Under the pieces are notes generated by a model. The model was not told the DNA's origin and did no database searches. It was given only the letters and a program-made list of their open reading frames with translations. Positions 18,501-27,501 of a stretch of 64,000 bases of DNA are shown here, one piece after another. Numbering within the stretch: the stretch's first letter is position 1; each line of letters begins with the position of its first letter. This DNA is from Herbidospora sakaeratensis (lineage in GTDB: Bacteria > Actinomycetota > Actinomycetes > Streptosporangiales > Streptosporangiaceae): NCBI RefSeq assembly GCF_001570525.1, contig NZ_BBXC01000020.1, positions 143,372 through 207,371 of the forward strand, given 5' to 3'. The position numbers and the translations under genes were made by a program.

Positions 18501-21177
18501 GCAGACGTACAAGGACGTCACGCTGAACCTGACCAGCGCTCCGGCGACGACCGGGCCGCTGTTCTTCGTGCTGCGCAAGCCGGCCGGCGCGGCGGCGGGC
18601 GACTCGCTGCTGAACTTCAACTGGATCGACTTCGTCGGCAAGGGCGTCACCGAGAACCAGCGCCCCGCCGTGACGGTCACGGCCAGCCCGCTGTCGGGCA
18701 CGGCCCCGCTGAAGGTCGACTTCACCGCCACGGCGACCGACCCCGATGGGGACACACCGCTGACGTACAAGTGGAACTTCGGGCCGACGACCGCGACGGC
18801 GAGCAACACCTACGCGGCCCCCGGCACGCACACCGCCTCGGTGACCGTGACCGACGCCCGGGGCGCGGCCACCACCGCGTCGGTGAGCATCAGGGTGGAC
18901 GCGGTCACCAGCACCTGCTTCTCGGGTCGTTCCGACGACTTCCTGGGCACCTCACTCGACCGTGACCGCTGGTCGGTCATCCGCGAGGACCAGAACCTCA
19001 GGGTCCAGGACGGCAAGCTCGTCCTGCCGACCTCGCTGACCGACATCTACGGCACCAACAACACCGGCACCCCGAACCTCGTGCTCCAGCCGGTGCCACA
19101 GGGCGCGTGGACGGCCACCGCCAAGCTCACGATGAACGCCCGCGACCAGTACCAGCAGGCGGGCCTGCTCATCTACGGCGACGACGACAACTACGCCAAG
19201 ATGGTCCTCCAGGCTCGCGCCACGAACGACCACTCGCAGCGTCTGTTCCAGTTCATCCGCGAGGAGAACGGCGTACCGAACGAGGTCGCCGCCAGCAACT
19301 CGCCGAACCTCGGCGACGCCTACGCCGACACCGTCTACGTGCGGTTCGTCAGCGACGGCGCCAACATCACCGCGCACTACTCGCAGGACGGCGCGACCTT
19401 CACCGCGATGACGCAGACCAAGGCGCTGGCCGGGATCGCCAACCCGCGCATCGGCCTGGTCTCGCTGGCCGGTTCGGGCACCCGCCCGATCGTCGACGCC
19501 GCCTTCGACTGGTTCCACATCACCCCCGACGACAAGGCCGTCAAGCCGGGCCCGAACGACGAGTTCGACGGCACCGCGCTGGACGTCTGCCGCTGGAACG
19601 CGGTCGTCCGCCCGGACGCCGCCACCAGCCGGGTCGCCGGCGGCAACCTGGAGATCGACACCGCGCAGGGTGACATCTACGGCACGGCCAACACCGCGCC
19701 GAAGAACTTCATCCTCCAGACCGCGCCCTCGGGCGACTGGACCCTGGAGACCAAGCTCGACGGCTCGGCGTTCAACGAGCAGTACCACCAGGGTGGTCTG
19801 ATCGTGTACGTCGACGACGACAACTACGTGAAGATGGACTTCCTCACCGACAACACGGCCGGCTCGGCGGTCACCCGCCGCATCGAGCTGCGCAGCGAGG
19901 TCGGCGGTTCGGTGCAGAACCCGCAGCCCGGGGCGAACAACCTCACCCAGGGCGTCTGGCACCTGCGCCTGCAGAAGACCGGCACCACCTTCCGCGGCTC
20001 CTACTCGGCCGACGGCACGACGTGGACGACCATCGCCGAGGCCGTGACCAACACGGCGGTCGGCGCCGGCAAGATCGGCCTGTTCGCCCTGGGCGCCAAC
20101 CAGACGGCGGCCAAGCCGGCCAAGTTCGACTACTTCAAGGTGACCCAGCCGAGCAGCGACACCACCGCCCCGGTCACGACCGCGACGCCGAACCCGGCGC
20201 TCCCGGCGAGCGGCTGGTTCACCAGCCTCGTCCAGGTGGCCCTGGCCGCCACGGACGCCGGGTCGGGCGTGGACAAGACCGAGTTCCAGCTCGACGGCGG
20301 CGCCTGGACGACGTACGTCGAACCGGTCACGGTGGCCGGCGACGGCCCCCACACGCTCAACTACCGCTCGGCCGACAAGGCCGGCAACGTCGAGCAGGCC
20401 AAGTCGCTGGCTCTCAAGGTCGACGCGACCACCCCCCTGACCACGGCGGACTTCCTGCCGGGGAACCAGGTGGCGCTGGCCGCGACCGACGCCACGTCGG
20501 GCGTGGAGAAGATCGAGTACAGCCTCGACGGCGGGGCGTGGACGACCTACACCGCCGCGGTCTCCGTGACCGGCGTGGGCGACCACGAGCTGCGCTACCG
20601 GGCGATCGACAAGGCCGGCAACGTCGAGGACACCAAGGCCGCGACGATCACGATCGAGGACACCGCGCCGACCATCGTGATCACCGGCGTCCAGGACGGC
20701 GGCTCGTACGGCGACGGCGCCGACGTGACGATCGCCTGGGAGGTGACGGGCGCCGGCGTCAAGACGGTGACCGGCACGCTCGACGGCCAGCCGTACGTGT
20801 CGGGCCTGGTCCAGCCGCTCTACAAGCTGGCCCTGGGCGAGCACGTCCTGCTGGTGACCGTGACGACCGAAGCGGGCGGGACGTACACCAAGGAGGTCAG
20901 GTTCACGACCACGACCTCGACCGATGACATCTCGCTCCTGATCGAGCGGTTCCAGGCGGCCGGGAAGATCTCGGCGACCGGGGCCGCGAAGCTCCAGGAC
21001 GACATCGCCAAGGTCATGGCGTCGGAGGACAAGGGCCGTGACCGCGACAAGCCGAAGATCATCAAGAAGCTCGAGAGGTTCGTCGAGGCGGTCGACGATC
21101 CCAAGATCGTCAACGACGCCGAGGCGAAGGCGACCTTCCTCCGGGACGCCGCCGCGCTGATCGAGTTCTACAGCTAA
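15514..21177 (+). CDS. Giant secreted ThuA / sugar dehydrogenase / CBM protein
   Basis: An exported 1,887-residue protein from ATG 15514 (AGGAAAGG ribosome site) with a Sec signal (1 to about 32). Domains in order: ThuA-like (about 41-256), glucose/sorbosone-dehydrogenase beta-propeller (270-699, with ECCHHG at 383-388 and GFRNPFR), PKD (701-790), Ig-like (790-895), CBM6-type (899-1045), PKD (1050-1130), two DUF1349-type concanavalin-like repeats (1141-1340 and 1348-1545), two OmpL47-like repeats (1551-1715), an Ig-like module (1717-1800) and a charged helical tail (1803-1887). ThuA proteins occur in trehalose and other disaccharide catabolism; the propeller family oxidises sugars, in some members with PQQ. 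A role in oxidising glycans outside the cell is inferred. A strong terminator follows. Confidence 0.85.
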   Translation: MPFRRLAKVLLLAAALVLPLTPPVAAHAQAQAVAAAADPEFKVLVFSKTTGFRHDSIPDGIAAIQKLGTENNFAVDATENSAAFTDANLAQYAAVVFLSTTGDPLSNASERAALEKYIQGGGGFAGIHSASDTHYGWEWYGKLVGGYFKSHPATQQATLRTEDPAHPSTAHLPTTWTRVDEWYDYQTNPRSTVHVLQSLDEKSYTGGTMGIDHPISWCQDYDGGRSWYTGLGHTKESFVEANFTKMLLGGIRTAAGVEKADCAASQSGSYEKITLDDNTSNPMMMDVAKDGRVFFVDRLGDFKIIKPSGATVTAAKFNVHTANEAGLMGIALDTNFDTNNQVFVYYSPAGVNVDRLSRFTVVGDTLDMASEKQVLNIPVQRAECCHHGSQILLDHKTGDLWLSTGDNTNPFASDGYAPIDEQAGRATWDAQRTSANTNDLSGKLLRIRVQPDGTYTIPPGNMFPPGTEKTRPEIYAMGFRNPFRMGLDAKTGHVMVADYGPDAGASNPQRGPQGTVEWNLVSKTGFYGWPYCVGNNTPYIDWNFATKTPGQPFNCANPVNESPNNTGLTQLPPAVPATIDYVNSTNPNRFPELNGGAPMAGPVYRYDAASESTVKWPAYWDGKAIMGEWNTNKMFSFLLNEAGDAQVKINQILTGMSFKRPMDIKFGPDGALYLIEWGSGFGGDNADSGIYRIEYVKGTRPPVARVSADKTDGPAPLTVQFSSQGSSDPDGKPITYAWDFDGDGTTDSTAQHPSHTYTQAGQYSAVLTVTNPDGLHGTANLPITAGNTRPTVTLTLPPNGGFFEFGDQVGYKISVTDPEDGTIDCAGVQIQAYLGHDSHGHPLDQHQGCEGTIQTLTDSGHGIDDNLFYILEATYADKGGQGGSQSLTGRAEVILQPKRKQAEHFSGTGRVADGVGTDPAGVQIEATGDTQGGNQNIGFTQDGDWFSFSPVNLGGISQIRFRTASAGVGGTVLVKTGNPDNGPVVGQIDITPTGAWQTYKDVTLNLTSAPATTGPLFFVLRKPAGAAAGDSLLNFNWIDFVGKGVTENQRPAVTVTASPLSGTAPLKVDFTATATDPDGDTPLTYKWNFGPTTATASNTYAAPGTHTASVTVTDARGAATTASVSIRVDAVTSTCFSGRSDDFLGTSLDRDRWSVIREDQNLRVQDGKLVLPTSLTDIYGTNNTGTPNLVLQPVPQGAWTATAKLTMNARDQYQQAGLLIYGDDDNYAKMVLQARATNDHSQRLFQFIREENGVPNEVAASNSPNLGDAYADTVYVRFVSDGANITAHYSQDGATFTAMTQTKALAGIANPRIGLVSLAGSGTRPIVDAAFDWFHITPDDKAVKPGPNDEFDGTALDVCRWNAVVRPDAATSRVAGGNLEIDTAQGDIYGTANTAPKNFILQTAPSGDWTLETKLDGSAFNEQYHQGGLIVYVDDDNYVKMDFLTDNTAGSAVTRRIELRSEVGGSVQNPQPGANNLTQGVWHLRLQKTGTTFRGSYSADGTTWTTIAEAVTNTAVGAGKIGLFALGANQTAAKPAKFDYFKVTQPSSDTTAPVTTATPNPALPASGWFTSLVQVALAATDAGSGVDKTEFQLDGGAWTTYVEPVTVAGDGPHTLNYRSADKAGNVEQAKSLALKVDATTPLTTADFLPGNQVALAATDATSGVEKIEYSLDGGAWTTYTAAVSVTGVGDHELRYRAIDKAGNVEDTKAATITIEDTAPTIVITGVQDGGSYGDGADVTIAWEVTGAGVKTVTGTLDGQPYVSGLVQPLYKLALGEHVLLVTVTTEAGGTYTKEVRFTTTTSTDDISLLIERFQAAGKISATGAAKLQDDIAKVMASEDKGRDRDKPKIIKKLERFVEAVDDPKIVNDAEAKATFLRDAAALIEFYS

Positions 21178-21190
21178 CCCGTTTCAGAGA

Positions 21191-21224
21191 CCGGGGCGCC
21201 TCTTCGGAGGCGCCCCGGTTTTTT
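21191..21224 (+). terminator. Rho-independent terminator after the giant ThuA gene
   Basis: A 12-bp perfect GC stem closed by a TTCG tetraloop (21191-21218) is followed by six T residues (21219-21224). The end of the convergent ROK gene touches the T run, so the same hairpin may also end that transcript. Confidence 0.95.
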
Positions 21225-22408
21225 CACGCTGAGTAGACGTGGTCGCTGATGAGCCGGGCCGCGCCGACCACCCCCGCGACGTCCTCCAGCTCAGACAACA
21301 CGATCGGCAGGTTCCCCGTCGCCAGCGGCAGCGACCGCCGGTAGACCACGCTGCGGATCTCGGCCAGCAGGATGTGGCCCAGCCGCGCCACCCCGCCCGC
21401 GATGATCACCAGGCCGGGGTTGAAGAAGCTGACCAGACCGGCGAGCACCTGGCCGACCCGGCGCCCGCCGTCTCTTATCAGCTGGATCGCCACCGGGTCG
21501 CCCTGGGCGGCGGCCATGGCGACGTCCTCGGCGGTCACCGAGCCCGTCGCGGCCAGCCGGGCGGCCAGATGGGGGGAGACCCCGCTGCGGGCGGCCGACT
21601 CGGCCTGGGCGGCCAGGGCGGAGCCGCCGAAGTAGGCCTCCAGACAGCCGATGTTGCCGCACGGGCAGACCGGGCCGTCTTCGTCGACCATCATGTGGCC
21701 GATGTCGCCGGCGCTGCCGGACACGCCCCGGTAGATCCGGCCGTCGACGACGATGCCGCAGCCGACGCCGGTGCCGATCTTGACCAGCAGGAAGTCGTCG
21801 ACCTGGCGGGCGACGCCGGCGTGCAGTTCGCCGAGCGCCATCAGGTTCACGTCGTTGTCGAGCATCGCGGGGCAGCCGAGTTCCTGGCTGACCGTCTCGC
21901 GCAGCGGGTGGCGGTTCCAGCCGGGCATGATCGGCGGCACCACCGGCACCCCCTCGGCGAAGCTCACCGGGCCGGGCACACCGATGCCGGCGCCGTTGAG
22001 CTGGGTGTAGAGCCCCTGCTCGCGGAGTTTGCCGACGAGGTCGAACACCCGGTCGAGCACCGGGGCCGGGCCGTTCCTTATGTCGATCGGCTCGCTCACG
22101 TGGCCGAGCACGTTCAGCTCGCCGTCGGTGACGGCCACGTCGACCGAGGTGGCGCCGATGTCGATGCCCGCGAAGCGGGTGGCGGGCGACAGCCTGACCA
22201 GGCCGGATCGCCGGCCGCCGCGCGACTCGGCGAAGCCGTCGGGGGCGGCGAGGCCGAGCTCGATCAGGCGGTCGAGCTCGCCGTTCAGCTTGGACCGTGA
22301 CATTCCGTCGGAGGTGAGGTCGTTGAGCTGGGCTCGCGACCTGGGCCCGTCGCGGAGGAGGCGCAGCAGCGCGGCCTGGTGCGGGTTCTCCGGGCGGTTG
22401 GTCTTCAC
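21224..22408 (-). CDS. ROK-family transcriptional regulator
   Basis: The 394-residue protein has an N-terminal winged helix-turn-helix (about 8-70, SRAQLNDLTSDGMSRSKLNGEL) and a ROK sugar-kinase-like domain (about 78-390) with the ATP-site-like DIGATSVDVAV, the GIGVPGPV segment and the zinc motif CPCGNIGCLEAYFGG. It is a sugar-sensing repressor type. It is transcribed divergently from the sugar dehydrogenase gene at 22540 and converges on the giant ThuA gene, so control of both is likely. Start GTG 22408 lacks a close strong ribosome site (GTGAGGTAG lies about 12 bases off). Confidence 0.9.
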   Translation of the reverse strand: MKTNRPENPHQAALLRLLRDGPRSRAQLNDLTSDGMSRSKLNGELDRLIELGLAAPDGFAESRGGRRSGLVRLSPATRFAGIDIGATSVDVAVTDGELNVLGHVSEPIDIRNGPAPVLDRVFDLVGKLREQGLYTQLNGAGIGVPGPVSFAEGVPVVPPIMPGWNRHPLRETVSQELGCPAMLDNDVNLMALGELHAGVARQVDDFLLVKIGTGVGCGIVVDGRIYRGVSGSAGDIGHMMVDEDGPVCPCGNIGCLEAYFGGSALAAQAESAARSGVSPHLAARLAATGSVTAEDVAMAAAQGDPVAIQLIRDGGRRVGQVLAGLVSFFNPGLVIIAGGVARLGHILLAEIRSVVYRRSLPLATGNLPIVLSELEDVAGVVGAARLISDHVYSA

Positions 22409-22539
22409 GGGAAAAAACTACCTCACAAGCTACTTTCGTCTGAAAAATCAAAAGATTAGTTGGACCGTACGTAACTTCTAGACCATATCCCCGAAACAAC
22501 TTACGCTTCGATCGAGTCAAGTCCGGCTTAAGGATGCAC
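22409..22539. promoter_or_regulatory. Divergent promoter region, ROK regulator / sugar dehydrogenase
   Basis: A distinctly AT-rich 131-bp gap between divergent genes. It contains small inverted repeats that could be ROK operator parts: TTTC-GTCT-GAAA at about 22427-22446 and AATC-AAAA-GATT at 22446-22457, plus a TACGTA core near 22470. None is long enough for a confident operator call. Confidence 0.4.
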
Positions 22540-25350
22540 ATGAAACACCGCCGCAGGTGGCTGATCGCCACCGCATCACTGCTCGTCCTGTCGGGCGTCA
22601 CCGCCGTCCCCGCACAGGCCCACACCATCAACGCGACCGACTTCCAGCAGGTCACCCTCGCCAAGGGCGAGCCCGAGATGGGTGAGCCGATGTCGCTCGC
22701 CGTGTTACCCGACCGCTCGGTCCTGCACACGGCCCGCAACGGCACCCTGCGGCGCACCGACGCCGCGGGCAACACCTCGGTCATCGGCACGCTGCCCGTC
22801 TACACGCACGACGAAGAAGGGCTGCAGGGCGTCGCCGTCGACCCCGGCTTCGCCACCAACCGGCACGTCTACCTCTACTACGCGCCGCCGCTGAGCACCC
22901 CCTCGGGCGACGCCCCCGCCTCCGGAACCGCCGCCACCTGGACGACGTGGACCGGTGTGAACCGCCTGTCCCGGTTCACACTCAACGCCAACTTCACCCT
23001 CAACATGGGCAGCCAGGTCAACGTCCTGGACGTGCCCGCCAACCGCGGCATGTGCTGCCACGTCGGCGGCGACATGGACTTCGACGCGGCCGGCAACCTC
23101 TACCTGTCGACGGGTGACGACACCAACCCGTTCGAGTCGGCCGGCTACTCGCCGATCGACGAGCGGACCGAGCGCAACCCCGCCTACGACGCCCAGCGCA
23201 GCGCCGGCAACACCAACGACCTGCGCGGCAAGATCCTGCGCATCAAGGTGAACGCCGACGGCACCTACTCCATCCCGTCGGGCAACCTGTTCGCCCCGGG
23301 CACCGCGAACACCCGTCCCGAGATCTACGCGATGGGCTTCCGCAACCCGTTCCGGATCAGCGTCGACAAGGCCACCGGCATCGTCTACGTCGGCGACTAC
23401 GGGCCCGACGCGGGCTCGACCAGCTCCACCCGGGGTCCCTCGGGCCAGGTCGAGTTCAACCGGGTCACCAGCCCGGGGAACTACGGCTGGCCCTACTGCA
23501 CCGGCACGAACACCACGACCGAGACGTACAACGAGTGGAACTTCGCCACCAACGCGACCGGTCCGAAGTTCAACTGCGCGGGGCAGCCGACCAATAACTC
23601 CTTCCGCAACACCGGCCTGCAGACGCTGCCGCAACCGCGCCCGGCCTGGATCCGGTACGCCGGTGACGCGGGCACGCCCGCCGCGTTCGGCGGGGGCAGC
23701 GAGTCGCCGATGGGCGGCCCGGTCTACCGCTACAGCGCCTCGAACACCTCGGCCACCAAGTGGCCGCAGAGCTTCGACGGCCAGTTCTTCGCCACCGAGT
23801 TCGGCCGGGGCTGGGTCAAGCCCATCCACGTGAACGCCGACGGCTCGGTCGGCACGATCGACACCTTCCCGTGGAACGGCAAGCAGGTCATGGACTCGGC
23901 GTTCGGCCCCGACGGCGCCTACTACGTCCTCGACTACGGCACCGGCTACTTCAACGGCGACGCCAACAGCGCCCTCTACCGCTACGACTACGTCGGCGGC
24001 GGCAACCGCGCCCCGAACGCCGTCGCGGCCGCCAACCGGACCTCGGGCGCGGCCCCGCTCGCCGTGACCTTCTCCTCGGCGGGCAGCAGCGACCCCGAGG
24101 GCGGCGCGCTGACCTACTCGTGGGCGTTCGGCGACGGCACCACGTCGACGGCGGCGAACCCGACCAAGACGTACAGCGCCAACGGCACCTACACGGCCAC
24201 GCTGACCGTGCGCGACCCGCAGGGCGCGACCGGCACCGCGAGCGTCGTGATCAGCGTCGGCAACACCGCCCCGACCGTGACGATCAACCTGCCGGCCTCG
24301 GGCCAGCTGGCCTCCTTCGGCGACAGCGTGCCGTGGAGCGTCACCGTCACCGACCCCGAGGACGGCACGGTCGCCTGCTCGCGGGTGACCATGACCTACC
24401 TGCTCGGCCACGACCAGCACGCCCACCAGATCACCGCCCAGAACGGCTGCTCCGGCACGATCACCATCCCGGTCGACGGCGAGCACGACGACGCGGCGAA
24501 CATCTTTCCGATCTTCGACGCGTCGTACACCGACAACGGCGGGCTGACCACGCACACGCAGAACCTGCTCCAGCCGCGCAAGCGCCAGGCCGAGCACTAC
24601 AAGACGTCGTCGGGCGTCGCCCCGATGACGAAGACCACCGCCGACGGCGGGCGCACGGTCGGCGACATCCACAACGGCGACTGGATCCAGTTCGACCCGT
24701 ACAAGCTGAACAACGTGACGTCGTTCACGGCCCGGGTCTCCTCGGCCGGCATCGGCGGCACCCTCCAGTTCCGCACCGGCTCGGCGACCGGCCCGATCAT
24801 CGGGCAGGCGGCCGTCGCGCCGACCGGCGGGTGGGAGACGTTCGTCAACGTCACCGGCACGATCTCAGGCGCGCCGTCGACCGCGACCTCGCTCTACGTG
24901 ACCTTCGCCGGCACGGGCACCGGGGCCCTGTTCGACCTCGACAGCTTCACCTTCGCGACCGGCACCCCGCCGGCCAGCGGCCGGGTCACCGGCCTGGGCG
25001 GCAAGTGCCTCGACGTCCGGGGCGGCACCGCCACCGACGGCACCCAGGTCCAGATCTACACGTGCAACAGCTCGACGGCGCAGACGTGGACCCGTACCGG
25101 ACAGACCCTCCGGGCCCTCGGCAAGTGCCTCGACGTCTCGGGCGCCAGCACCGCCAACGGCGCGAAGATCCAGATCTACACGTGCAACGGCACCAACGCC
25201 CAGAACTGGACGGTGAACAGCGACGGCACGATCCGCAACGTCGGATCGGCCAAGTGCCTCGACGTGACGGGTAGCAGCACCGCCGACAGCACCGTCGTGT
25301 CCCAGCAGACCTGCACCGCGGCCGCGAACCAGAAGTGGACGGTTTCCTGA
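22540..25350 (+). CDS. Secreted sugar dehydrogenase-like protein with PKD, CBM6 and ricin-type modules
   Basis: A 936-residue exported protein. ATG 22540 is preferred over 22534 because AAGG then sits at proper distance. Order: Sec signal (1-27), glucose/sorbosone-dehydrogenase propeller (about 35-487, with CCHVGG at 172-177, STGDDTNPF and GFRNPFR), PKD (489-575), Ig-like (574-680), CBM6-type (681-808) and a ricin-B beta-trefoil (812-936, three repeats with KCLDV and QxW-like ends). The propeller is a close paralog of residues 270-699 of the giant protein at 15514. It should bind polysaccharide and oxidise sugars outside the cell. It is coupled to the next gene by TGATG. Confidence 0.9.
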   Translation: MKHRRRWLIATASLLVLSGVTAVPAQAHTINATDFQQVTLAKGEPEMGEPMSLAVLPDRSVLHTARNGTLRRTDAAGNTSVIGTLPVYTHDEEGLQGVAVDPGFATNRHVYLYYAPPLSTPSGDAPASGTAATWTTWTGVNRLSRFTLNANFTLNMGSQVNVLDVPANRGMCCHVGGDMDFDAAGNLYLSTGDDTNPFESAGYSPIDERTERNPAYDAQRSAGNTNDLRGKILRIKVNADGTYSIPSGNLFAPGTANTRPEIYAMGFRNPFRISVDKATGIVYVGDYGPDAGSTSSTRGPSGQVEFNRVTSPGNYGWPYCTGTNTTTETYNEWNFATNATGPKFNCAGQPTNNSFRNTGLQTLPQPRPAWIRYAGDAGTPAAFGGGSESPMGGPVYRYSASNTSATKWPQSFDGQFFATEFGRGWVKPIHVNADGSVGTIDTFPWNGKQVMDSAFGPDGAYYVLDYGTGYFNGDANSALYRYDYVGGGNRAPNAVAAANRTSGAAPLAVTFSSAGSSDPEGGALTYSWAFGDGTTSTAANPTKTYSANGTYTATLTVRDPQGATGTASVVISVGNTAPTVTINLPASGQLASFGDSVPWSVTVTDPEDGTVACSRVTMTYLLGHDQHAHQITAQNGCSGTITIPVDGEHDDAANIFPIFDASYTDNGGLTTHTQNLLQPRKRQAEHYKTSSGVAPMTKTTADGGRTVGDIHNGDWIQFDPYKLNNVTSFTARVSSAGIGGTLQFRTGSATGPIIGQAAVAPTGGWETFVNVTGTISGAPSTATSLYVTFAGTGTGALFDLDSFTFATGTPPASGRVTGLGGKCLDVRGGTATDGTQVQIYTCNSSTAQTWTRTGQTLRALGKCLDVSGASTANGAKIQIYTCNGTNAQNWTVNSDGTIRNVGSAKCLDVTGSSTADSTVVSQQTCTAAANQKWTVS

Positions 25351-27452
25351 TGCGGAAGTTACTGACGGCAGCCGGGGCGATCGCCCTGGCCGCCACCACC
25401 CTGACGGCGTCACCGGCCCAGGCCGCCGACGCCCCCTATGACGTGCTCGTCTTCTCCAAGACGGCGGGCTTCCGGCACGACTCGATCGCGGTCGGCACCC
25501 AGGCGATCCGCGACCTGGGCGCGGCCAACAGCTTCAGCGTGACCGCCACCGAGGACGCCGCCGCCTTCACCACGGCCAACCTCGCCCAGTACGAGACGGT
25601 CGTGTTCCTCAACACCACCGGCGACGTGCTGAACGCCACCCAGCAGACGGCGTTCGAGAGCTACATCCGCGGGGGCGGCGGCTACGTCGGCGTGCACGCG
25701 GCGGCCGACACCGAGTACGCCTGGCCGTTCTACAACACGCTGGCGGGCGCCTACTTCGCCAGCCACCCGGCGATCCAGCAGGTCACCTCGCGCACCGAGA
25801 ACCGGGCCCACCCGGCGACCGCGCACCTGCCGCAGGCGTGGACCCGCACCGACGAGCTGTACAACTACCAGACCAACCCGCGTTCGACCGCCCGGGTCCT
25901 GGCCACCCTCGACGAGTCGACCTACTCGGGCGGCTCGATGGGCGCCGACCACCCGATCACCTGGTGCAAGGGCATCGACAGCGGCCGCTCGTTCTACACG
26001 GGCTTCGGCCACACCCAATCGACCTACGCCGAGGCCGGCTTCCGCAACCAGCTCCTCGGCGGCATCCGGTACGCCGCCAAGCGCGCCGACGCCGACTGCC
26101 GCCCCGAGACCGGCTACACGACCCTCTACAACGGCTCGACCACGGGCTGGTCACAGTCGGGGCCGGGCAGCTTCGCCAACTCCGACGCGACCCTGTCGTC
26201 CGTCGGCGGCATGGGCCTGTTCTGGTACAACGCCAAGCAGTACACCAACTACTCGCTCAAGGCCGACTGGCGGCTGACCGGCGACAGCAACTCGGGCATC
26301 TTCATCGGCTTCCCGAACCCCGGCGGCGACCCCAACATCGCCGTCAACCAGGGGTACGAGATCCAGATCGACGCCACCGACACCGCCGACAGGACGACGG
26401 GCTCGATCTACGGCTTCAAGTCGGCCGACATCGCCGCCCGCGACGCCAACCTCAACCCGCCGGGCGAGTGGAACACCTACGAGCTGCTGGTCGAGGGCCA
26501 GCGTGTCCGGGTCTACCTGAACGGCGCGCTGATCAACGACTTCACCAACACCAACGCCGCGCGCAACCTCGACGGCTACATCGGCCTCCAGAACCACGGC
26601 TCCGCCGACCAGGCGGCGTTCCGCAACGTCCGGATCAAGGAGCTGGGCGGCGCGCCGATCTGCGACACCCGCGTCCAGGCCGAGTCGTTCACCTCGGTGA
26701 ACGGCGCCGCGCCCTTCACCAAGGCCGGGGCCAACAACGGGCAGACCCTGGGCAACATCGAGCCCGGCGACTGGGCCGGCTACAACAACATCGCCGTGGG
26801 CGGCGCGACGGCGATCCTGGCGCGGGTGGTGTCGGGCGGCCCCGGCGGCCAGATGCAGATCCGCACCGGCTCCCAGACCGGCCCGATCCTCGGCACGGTC
26901 GCCATCCCCAACACCGGCAGCTGGAACACCTTCGCCGAGGTGGGCACCACGCTGAGCGGCGTGCCGTCGGGCAACGCCAACATCTTCCTTACCTTCACCG
27001 GCACGGGCACCGGCCTGTTCGACGTGGACGACTTCACCTTCCTCCGATCCTGTACGCCGAACCTCAGCAACCTCGCGCTGAACAAGCCGGCCACGGCGTC
27101 GAGCGTTGAGTCGGGCGCCTACCCGGCGTCCGCCGCCGTCGACGCCTCGGCCACGACCCGGTGGGCCAGCGCCTTCGCCGACCCGCAGTGGATCCAGGTC
27201 GACCTGGGCCAGACCTACACGATCAACCGGGTCCGCCTGCTGTGGGAGGCGGCCTACGGGTCGGCGTACCAGATCCAGACCTCCACGAACGGCTCGACCT
27301 GGACCACGGCCAGATCGGTGACCGGCGGCAACGGCGGCGAGGACGACAACACGGGCCTGAACAACCAGGCCAGGTACGTCCGGATCCACGGCACGACCCG
27401 AGGCACCGCCTGGGGCTACTCGCTCTTCCAGTTCGAGGTCTACGGCAGCTAG
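25350..27452 (+). CDS. Secreted ThuA + DUF1080 (3-keto-glycoside hydrolase type) protein
   Basis: A 700-residue exported protein whose ATG overlaps the previous stop by one base. Order: Sec signal (1 to about 27), ThuA-like domain (30-245), DUF1080 jelly-roll (254-432, with GIFIGFPNPGGDP and YEIQIDATD), CBM6-type (441-565) and an F5/8 discoidin-type module (572-700). DUF1080 members have been shown to hydrolyse 3-keto-disaccharides, which pairs logically with the sugar dehydrogenase encoded just upstream: oxidation followed by cleavage of the oxidised glycoside. The ThuA domain is paralogous to that of the 15514 protein. A long hairpin terminator follows. Confidence 0.9.
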   Translation: MRKLLTAAGAIALAATTLTASPAQAADAPYDVLVFSKTAGFRHDSIAVGTQAIRDLGAANSFSVTATEDAAAFTTANLAQYETVVFLNTTGDVLNATQQTAFESYIRGGGGYVGVHAAADTEYAWPFYNTLAGAYFASHPAIQQVTSRTENRAHPATAHLPQAWTRTDELYNYQTNPRSTARVLATLDESTYSGGSMGADHPITWCKGIDSGRSFYTGFGHTQSTYAEAGFRNQLLGGIRYAAKRADADCRPETGYTTLYNGSTTGWSQSGPGSFANSDATLSSVGGMGLFWYNAKQYTNYSLKADWRLTGDSNSGIFIGFPNPGGDPNIAVNQGYEIQIDATDTADRTTGSIYGFKSADIAARDANLNPPGEWNTYELLVEGQRVRVYLNGALINDFTNTNAARNLDGYIGLQNHGSADQAAFRNVRIKELGGAPICDTRVQAESFTSVNGAAPFTKAGANNGQTLGNIEPGDWAGYNNIAVGGATAILARVVSGGPGGQMQIRTGSQTGPILGTVAIPNTGSWNTFAEVGTTLSGVPSGNANIFLTFTGTGTGLFDVDDFTFLRSCTPNLSNLALNKPATASSVESGAYPASAAVDASATTRWASAFADPQWIQVDLGQTYTINRVRLLWEAAYGSAYQIQTSTNGSTWTTARSVTGGNGGEDDNTGLNNQARYVRIHGTTRGTAWGYSLFQFEVYGS

Positions 27453-27463
27453 CCAAGATCACC

Positions 27464-27496
27464 AAAGGGGGCGCCGGCGCGACCGGCGCCCCCTTT
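27464..27496 (+). terminator. Terminator after the ThuA-DUF1080 gene
   Basis: A perfect 14-bp stem (27464-27477 with 27483-27496) closes a 5-base loop immediately downstream of the stop codon; the descending arm ends in TTT. Confidence 0.9.
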
Positions 27497-27501
27497 CCCA
27501 T

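Noticed and set aside
15409..18831. A 1,140-codon minus-strand frame opposite the giant ThuA gene, and similarly long frames opposite 690-2327, 22705-24672, 44551-46971, 47742-49946 and 51616-53646.
   Set aside because: They have low-complexity Arg/Val/Gly/Asp-rich translations typical of antisense reading of GC-rich genes, no domains and no ribosome sites, whereas the opposite strand encodes recognisable families.
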